A stretch of 64,000 bases of DNA from Bosea sp. 29B (GTDB lineage Bacteria > Pseudomonadota > Alphaproteobacteria > Rhizobiales > Beijerinckiaceae). Under the pieces are notes generated by a model, which was not told the DNA's origin, made no database searches, and was given only the letters and a program-made list of their open reading frames with translations. This document shows, in pieces, positions 55,772 through 61,531 of the stretch. Location: assembly GCF_902506165.1 (NCBI RefSeq), contig NZ_LR733817.1, positions 3,209,937 through 3,273,936 of the forward strand, written 5' to 3'. The position numbers were made by a program, and so were the translations under genes. The first letter of the stretch is position 1. Every line of letters begins with the position of its first letter.

Positions 55772-55790
55772 TCGTTCCGAGTCTTTTTCC

Positions 55791-56000
55791 ATGAACAGCC
55801 AGCCACTCTTTTCAGCTCTGACCGGCTCCGGGTGCCTCGATCGGGTCCGTAGCCTGCCTCGTGCAGCGGCGCTGCGCCCGGCAAGAACGGTCGCCAGCGC
55901 AGCGGTCTTCAAGGGCGAGACGGAGATCGGCATCGAGCATCATGGCGAGCTCTATCGCCTGAGGATCACCCGGCAGGGAAAGCTGATCCTGACCAAATGA
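55791..56000 (+). CDS. hemP: Hemin uptake protein HemP
   Basis: A 69-residue protein whose C-terminal 30 residues match the HemP domain ([30 protein letters not shown], shown in parts as [16 protein letters not shown] and [12 protein letters not shown]). Small HemP/HmuP proteins are found with haem uptake genes and regulate or assist them in rhizobia. No haem receptor is in the window. Here it stands at the head of a siderophore region, which still marks iron control. The ribosome-binding site is weak. Confidence 0.85.
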   Translation: MNSQPLFSALTGSGCLDRVRSLPRAAALRPARTVASAAVFKGETEIGIEHHGELYRLRITRQGKLILTK

Positions 56001-56121
56001 CGGCTGCCCCAGGGGGCATCGCTGCAGACAATCACCGCAGACACATGGTCGCGTTGCGCGGCCGCAATGGCTCGATGCGGCCACGCTGCGACCGGGCCGA
56101 CAACGACAAGGGATCGAAACC

Positions 56122-56955
56122 ATGACCAGCGCCATTGAAACAGGCGTGCCGGACGGACGCCTGCCGAAGCGCCAGCGCCATAAGGTGGCGCTGCGGCGCC
56201 TCGACGTCCTGCGCGTGACCGATCTCAGCCCGTCGATGCGCCGGGTGACCTTGGGCGGCCCGGAACTCGAGGGCTTCGTCAGCCTCGGCTTCGACGACCA
56301 TGTGAAGATGTTCTTCGCAGCGCCCGGCGAGACGAAGCCGGCCCTGCCGATCGTTGGCCCGGACGGGCTGGCCTTCCCTGAAAGCGGTCCGCGACCGCTG
56401 GCGCGCGACTTCACGCCGCGACGGCATGATCCGCAGGCGGGCGAGCTCGATATCGACTTTGCCCTGTTGCATGACGGGCCGGCCAGCAACTGGGCGGCGC
56501 AGGTCAAGCCGGGCGATCCCGCCTGGATCGCCGGCCCGCGTGGCTCCTTCATCGTTCCCTTCGATTTCGACTGGCATCTGCTCGTTGCCGACGAGACCGG
56601 GCTGCCCGCTCTGGCGCGGCGCCTGGAAGAGCTGCCACAGGGCAGCCGGGCGCTCGCTTTGGTCGAGGTCGGTGGAGCGGACGAGGAATATCCCCTGCGT
56701 CGCTCCGCCGGCATCGAGGTGGTCTGGGCTCATCGTGCCGCCGGGGCGCAACCCGGTGCGGCGCTGCTTGCGGCCCTGCCGGCCCTGGCCTTCCCCGATG
56801 GTGATTACTTCGCCTGGCTCGCCTGCGAATCCGGCGCCGCCAAGCAGTTGCGCGGCGTCCTGGTCGACGAGCGCGGCGCCAATCGCAAATGGGTCCGTGC
56901 CCACGGTTATTGGCGCCGCGGCGCCGTCGCCGTGCACGACGATTTCGACGAGTGA
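56122..56955 (+). CDS. Siderophore-interacting protein (FAD ferric-siderophore reductase)
   Basis: A 277-residue SIP/ViuB-family flavoprotein. The FAD-binding barrel has MRRVTLGGPELEGF, DDHVKMFF and the flavin motif ARDFTPRRHD. The C-terminal NAD(P)-binding part has SWAAQV-like and GPRGSFIVPFDFDWHLLVADETGLPA blocks. SIP proteins reduce imported ferric siderophores in the cytoplasm and release iron. The gene precedes the C-T-C NRPS gene by 53 bp on the same strand, so uptake and synthesis are probably co-expressed. Confidence 0.93.
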   Translation: MTSAIETGVPDGRLPKRQRHKVALRRLDVLRVTDLSPSMRRVTLGGPELEGFVSLGFDDHVKMFFAAPGETKPALPIVGPDGLAFPESGPRPLARDFTPRRHDPQAGELDIDFALLHDGPASNWAAQVKPGDPAWIAGPRGSFIVPFDFDWHLLVADETGLPALARRLEELPQGSRALALVEVGGADEEYPLRRSAGIEVVWAHRAAGAQPGAALLAALPALAFPDGDYFAWLACESGAAKQLRGVLVDERGANRKWVRAHGYWRRGAVAVHDDFDE

Positions 56956-57008
56956 GGCGCTCCGCGCGCCATCCATCGACATCTGCCGAAGCCTAGAGGA
57001 GACCAGCG

Positions 57009-59993
57009 ATGGCTGCCGACTTCGACCATGTGCTGACGCACGCCGAGCAGCGCCGCCTCGACGCCGCCTTGCAGAAACTTTCAGGGGCCGCGAGCCGAGG
57101 CGCGCCGTCGGCGCTGGCCCCGAGCGAATACGAGGAACATGTCTGGCTGGCGCAGCAGCAGGTTCCCGAGGCGGTTCTGAAGCATGTCGTCGCCTGCCGG
57201 CTGATCGGCGAGCCCGATCTGGCGCGCCTCGTCGGCGCGATCCGCGATCTCGTGCGCGCCTGGCCCGATCTGAACGCCCGTTTCCGCTTCAGCGAGGATG
57301 GCGAGCTGCATAAACGCTTCGCTGGCGACGAGGGGCGCGTCGTCAGCCTGATCCGGGCCGATACGCTGGAGCAGGCGATCGCGGCGATCCTCGACCGGCA
57401 GGCGGTGAGCTGGGACACCGATGGCGCGCCGCCTTTCGAGGTGCTCGTGATCAGCTGTCCGCAGGAGACGGTTCTGGCGCTGATCCTGCACCGCATCCTC
57501 GACGCGGCTCACCCCGCCGCGGAACTCCTGCTTGCACTTGGCAGGGCCTATGCTGGCGAGCCGGTCGTGCCTGCTACCTCCGCCGCCGTGAGGCGTGCGC
57601 CTGGGACGCCACTGCTCGCAGCGGGCGAAGCCTCGGCGATGCTGCCGGCCTGGATGCGCCGGAGCGGAAACGTTGCGGGTCTCGACATCGTCGATTTGGG
57701 CAATCTCCGTGCCCCGCGGTCCGAACGGGCGCTGGCCGGGCGATACGGCACCACGATCAGACTGGAAGCCCTGAACGGCCTCGCGCCGGATGCGTCTGAT
57801 CAGGAGGTTCTCGCCCACCTCGCTGCGCTGTTCGCCCGTTACCTGTCCGCTCTGTCCGGCAAGCGCGAGATCGATCTGCTGATTCCGAGCGGACCCACCG
57901 CGCAGCTCGGCGATCCCCCGTCATCCGTCGCGGGTGGAGACGCCGTCTTCCTGATCGTGGACGGACAGGCGCCGGCAGAGGCGATCGTTCCCGTGATTCG
58001 GGACGTGCTTGCCCGGACATCGAAAGCTTCGATGTCGCCGTGCCGCGCGGGGAGGGCAGAGCGGCCCATCCTGTTCGTCAACTGGCTTAGCGATCTCGCA
58101 GACAGCTTGCGGATGCCGGGGGTGTCGGTCGAACGGCTGCCGTTGCCGACCCTGGAGACGCGCCCCGATCTCGCCTTCGCCGTTGGACGCAGCAAGCAAG
58201 GCAACGTCGCGGTCGAGCTCGTGACGGGGCAGGGGCTCTCGCCGCTGATCGGCCCTGTCCTGCTGGAGCGCTTCCTGGCCTGGCTGAAGGAAGGCGAGGT
58301 CGCCTTGCCGGGCGCTTCATCGGCAATCGCCGTCGACAAGCCACACCGGGGAGGCGAGGTCGCAGCCGAAGAGCCGGCAACCGATGCCGTGGCTGCCCTC
58401 ATCCTCGCCGAGTTTCGCGCCGCGCTCGACGCGCCGGAGCTGGGGCCGGACGACGATTTCTTCGACCATGGCGGCCATTCGCTGATCGCGACCCGCATCA
58501 TCGGGCGCCTGCTCAGCCAGCACGGCATCGGGTTGCATTTCAACGACTTGTTCAGCTATCCGAGCGCCGCCGCGCTCGCGCTCAAGGCGCGTCGCACCGG
58601 CGAAGTGGCCCCGGAAACGTCGCGAGCTGCGCCGATCGAAGAGGCTCCGAGCGCGCCGCTGTCGCTGGCGCAGGCCTCGTTGTGGAAGGCTTATGCCGCC
58701 TTCGGCTTCAACGAGATCTTCAACCTGCCTTTCGCGCTCGACTTCCTCGAGCCGGTCGACGAAGCCCTGTACGGGCGCGCCTTCACCGATATCCTCGAAC
58801 GCCATCCCGGCCTGCGTAGCCTGTTCCGGCAGGAAGGCGAGGGCATGGTCCAGCAGGTCGTGCCGGCCGCCGAGCTGTCGCAATACAAGTGGTTCTGGAC
58901 GAGTGCCGAGAGCGTGGGCGTCGATCGCCGCGACGAGGCGCAGCACCATTTCGACCTGGCGAAGGAACTGCCCTTCCGCCTGCGCTTCCTGATCGACCCG
59001 GCGACGGGCCGGCAGGTGCTGTCCTTCCTGTTCCACCACGTGGTGCTCGACGAATGGTCGGTCAACCTGATGATGGACGAGATCGCCTATTGCTACCGCG
59101 TCCGTGCCGCCGGCGGCATGCCGGTCTGGTCGGATGCGCCGGCGCCGTTCCACGAATTCGCCCGGCTCCAGGATGCGGCTGGCGTCGATCAGACGCATCT
59201 CGGCTACTGGACCGATATGCTGCGCGGGGCGCCACAGCCGCAGCCGATCCTGCTGCGTCAGGATCGGGCCGAGCCTGCCGGCGAGGAGGCGTCCGCAGCC
59301 GGCGGCTGGGTCGAGTTCAAGCTCGGCCGGGAGGCGACGGAAGGGCTTTACGCCCTCGCCAAGCAGAGCAGCGCTTCGCTCTTCAACGTCGTCTATGCCG
59401 GCATCGCCGCTTCGCTGCGCCAGCTCGGCTCGCTCCCGGAACTGGTGGTTGGCACCTCGGCCTCGGGTCGCAGCGACGCCGCTTTCTTCGACACGGTCGG
59501 CTATTTCACCACCGTCGTCGCCCATCGCATCCGCTTCGATGAGACGATGAGCCTCGGCGGGCTGGTCGGCCAGGTCAGGAACCTGGTCAACGAGTCGCTG
59601 CCATCGAGCGAAATCCCGATCGACCTGGTCGAGGAGGCGCTCGGCATGACGCCGGGCCGTGATCATCTCTTCGAGGTCTTCATCCAGATCCACGCCAAGA
59701 ACAAGCTGAACGGCGAGCTGGCGCTGCCGGACGGGCGCAGCATCGCCTTCCGGCAGGTCGATCCCGAACGGCACGAATCGATGCTCGGCCTGCATTTCGA
59801 GGTGATGGAGGAGGTGGATCTTTCCGGCGAGCGCTCGATCCGCGTGCTGATGAGCTATCGCTCCGAGCACTACGGGCCGCAGGAGGTCGAGAAGATCACC
59901 GCGACGACCAGCGCGGTCTTCGCGCTGATGGGCCGGGCTGGCGGGGCGCAGGTGAAGCTGGCGGAGCTTGGCACGCATCTGCCGCACGGGTGA
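57009..59993 (+). CDS. NRPS, C-T-C (like the C-terminal half of VibF)
   Basis: A 994-residue protein without an adenylation domain. Residues 1 to about 430 are a degenerate condensation domain; its HHxxxDG site reads LHRILDA (His161 and Asp165 kept, first His and Gly lost). A carrier domain follows at about 455-540 with an intact attachment site DHGGHSL (Ser491). A second condensation domain (about 565-985) has HHVVLDE (His676, His677, Asp681; Glu in place of Gly). VibF of vibriobactin synthesis ends in exactly C1-PCP-C2, with C1 inactive, so I read this as the corresponding piece encoded on its own. It would hold the acyl-amino-acid intermediate and transfer it to an amine. Confidence 0.85.
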   Translation: MAADFDHVLTHAEQRRLDAALQKLSGAASRGAPSALAPSEYEEHVWLAQQQVPEAVLKHVVACRLIGEPDLARLVGAIRDLVRAWPDLNARFRFSEDGELHKRFAGDEGRVVSLIRADTLEQAIAAILDRQAVSWDTDGAPPFEVLVISCPQETVLALILHRILDAAHPAAELLLALGRAYAGEPVVPATSAAVRRAPGTPLLAAGEASAMLPAWMRRSGNVAGLDIVDLGNLRAPRSERALAGRYGTTIRLEALNGLAPDASDQEVLAHLAALFARYLSALSGKREIDLLIPSGPTAQLGDPPSSVAGGDAVFLIVDGQAPAEAIVPVIRDVLARTSKASMSPCRAGRAERPILFVNWLSDLADSLRMPGVSVERLPLPTLETRPDLAFAVGRSKQGNVAVELVTGQGLSPLIGPVLLERFLAWLKEGEVALPGASSAIAVDKPHRGGEVAAEEPATDAVAALILAEFRAALDAPELGPDDDFFDHGGHSLIATRIIGRLLSQHGIGLHFNDLFSYPSAAALALKARRTGEVAPETSRAAPIEEAPSAPLSLAQASLWKAYAAFGFNEIFNLPFALDFLEPVDEALYGRAFTDILERHPGLRSLFRQEGEGMVQQVVPAAELSQYKWFWTSAESVGVDRRDEAQHHFDLAKELPFRLRFLIDPATGRQVLSFLFHHVVLDEWSVNLMMDEIAYCYRVRAAGGMPVWSDAPAPFHEFARLQDAAGVDQTHLGYWTDMLRGAPQPQPILLRQDRAEPAGEEASAAGGWVEFKLGREATEGLYALAKQSSASLFNVVYAGIAASLRQLGSLPELVVGTSASGRSDAAFFDTVGYFTTVVAHRIRFDETMSLGGLVGQVRNLVNESLPSSEIPIDLVEEALGMTPGRDHLFEVFIQIHAKNKLNGELALPDGRSIAFRQVDPERHESMLGLHFEVMEEVDLSGERSIRVLMSYRSEHYGPQEVEKITATTSAVFALMGRAGGAQVKLAELGTHLPHG

Positions 59994-60017
59994 ACGTCCG
60001 CCAATGTCGCCATTTTC

Positions 60018-60110
60018 GTCATGGTCGGGCTTGTCCCGACCATCCACGTCTTCCTTCACCAGATGCGGTGTTCAAGACGTGGGTGCTCGCCACAAGGGCG
60101 AGCATGACGG
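60018..60110. repeat. Double-hairpin intergenic element (copy 4, pair of 20532-20624)
   Basis: 93 bp. Stem 1 ATGGTCGGG/CCCGACCAT (60021-60043) is identical to copy 3. Stem 2 pairs GTGCTCGCC with GGCGAGCAT (60083-60105), one G-T change relative to copy 3. It lies between the convergent C-T-C NRPS and VibH-like genes. Confidence 0.8.
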
Positions 60111-60121
60111 CACTGCCGCGC

Positions 60122-61489
60122 TCAGGCTAGGCTGAGCGCATCCTCCCGCTGCTCCGCCAAAAGCTCCGCGATCGGACGAGCCAGCGCCTCCGATGCGAGT
60201 GCCCGCGCGAGAAAGGCGGGCAACGCCTCGCCATGCCGTTCGAACGGCTCCCTCGCGAACATGGCCGGGTCGGCCGACATCGCGAAGGACAGCTCGCTGC
60301 CATCGTCCTCGCCGCGGAAGGTGAGGTCGATGCCCTCGCCCTGGCCGCTGCCCATGATCTCCCGCGTTACCTTGCAGCCGTGGAAGCTCGGGGCACTGAA
60401 GGGCAGCACATTGATCAGCGGCGAGAAGAAATAGCGGCTGCCCTCGGGCATGCCGTTGTCCATGGCCATCTGCTCGATCCGGTAGCGGCCATGGCGGCGC
60501 TGCGTCCGCAGCGTTGCGGTGTTCTCGCGCAGGACGTCTTCGAGGCTCTCCTCCGGCCCGAACGAGAGATGGAACGGCAAGATGTTGACGACCATGGCGG
60601 GCGTGTGGGCGGCGAGGCTGCCCCAGCGGCTCATGAAGGGCAGCCAGAAGGCCAGGACCTCGCGCCCGTCGATCCGTTGCCGCGGCAGGCTGCGCGAGAG
60701 ATAGAGTCCGGAGAGCAGCACCAACAGATCGGGCCAGCCGATGCCGGTCTCCTGAGAGAGACGGCGCAATCCGGCGCTCACATCCGCTGAGAGCGTGCCA
60801 TAAACTTCGTGCGGCGCTTCACCCGCCTGCTTGTCGCCGCGATGCAATACCGGCAGCGGAGCGTGCGCGGCGAACTCGTCCCGCCAATAGGCGCGGTCGC
60901 TCTCTTGCCGACGGCTGGCGCGATAGGCCTCTTCTTCCGCGATGAAGCTGGCGAAGGGATGGAAGGCCGGGCCGGCCTCACACCCAGTGAGGCGCTGCGA
61001 ATAAAGCTGGCCGCAGCGCTGCTCGATCAGCGTGAAGCCATAGCCGTCGAGGACGATGTGGTGGGCGCGGATATACCAGAGATAACGCCGCTCACCGACG
61101 CGCATGAGCCAGGTCGCAGCAAGGCCGGCGCCGCGCAGATCGAGCGGCGCCGCAACATCCGCCTCCATCCGCAGCCGCGCCTCCTGCAAGGGATCGGCAA
61201 CGCTCCTCAGGTCATATTGCTGGAGGACAGGCCGCAATTGCGGATCACAGCTCTGAAGCGGCGTCTCGTGGTCCTCTTCGACATGGAAGCGCACGCAAAG
61301 CGCGTCGGATTCGGCAATGGTCTGGGTGATGGCTGCGGCCAATGCCTGCTCGTCCGTGACGCCGTCGATGTCGAGGCAATGCGCGACGGTTGCGATCGGC
61401 TCGTCAGGATGGAAGGTGAACTCCTCCCAGAAATCGAGCTGCGGCAGGGTGAGCGGCATCAGGGCGCGGCGCGAATCGGCCTGCGACAT
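60122..61489 (-). CDS. Stand-alone condensation domain, VibH-like amide synthase
   Basis: A 455-residue single condensation domain with an intact site RAHHIVLDGYG (His143, His144, Asp148, Gly149). It has the VibH/EntF-type opening (LTLPQLDFWEEF, then AHCLDIDG), and later VibH-like blocks FWLPFMSRWGSLAAHTPAMVVN, HGRYRIEQ and the GEGIDLTFRG segment. VibH joins dihydroxybenzoate, held on an aryl carrier protein, directly to a polyamine (norspermidine). This predicts a catechol-polyamine siderophore such as agrobactin, vibriobactin or fluvibactin. It is 42 bp downstream of the Cy-A-T NRPS gene on the same strand. Confidence 0.88.
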   Translation of the reverse strand: MSQADSRRALMPLTLPQLDFWEEFTFHPDEPIATVAHCLDIDGVTDEQALAAAITQTIAESDALCVRFHVEEDHETPLQSCDPQLRPVLQQYDLRSVADPLQEARLRMEADVAAPLDLRGAGLAATWLMRVGERRYLWYIRAHHIVLDGYGFTLIEQRCGQLYSQRLTGCEAGPAFHPFASFIAEEEAYRASRRQESDRAYWRDEFAAHAPLPVLHRGDKQAGEAPHEVYGTLSADVSAGLRRLSQETGIGWPDLLVLLSGLYLSRSLPRQRIDGREVLAFWLPFMSRWGSLAAHTPAMVVNILPFHLSFGPEESLEDVLRENTATLRTQRRHGRYRIEQMAMDNGMPEGSRYFFSPLINVLPFSAPSFHGCKVTREIMGSGQGEGIDLTFRGEDDGSELSFAMSADPAMFAREPFERHGEALPAFLARALASEALARPIAELLAEQREDALSLA

Positions 61490-61531
61490 GGGAATCTCCT
61501 GTTCGGACGATGCTGGCGGCGGCGCGTTGCC

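Noticed and set aside
55611..55790. Fur/Irr/RirA box before hemP
   Set aside because: No palindrome of those types is convincing by eye; only AT-rich sequence and a hairpin are present.
58317..60059. Open frame of 580 codons opposite the C-T-C NRPS, starting with a DGRDKPDHD-like peptide
   Set aside because: The start comes from the reverse of the intergenic repeat and the rest is antisense to NRPS domains. Such peptides are repeat translations, not genes.
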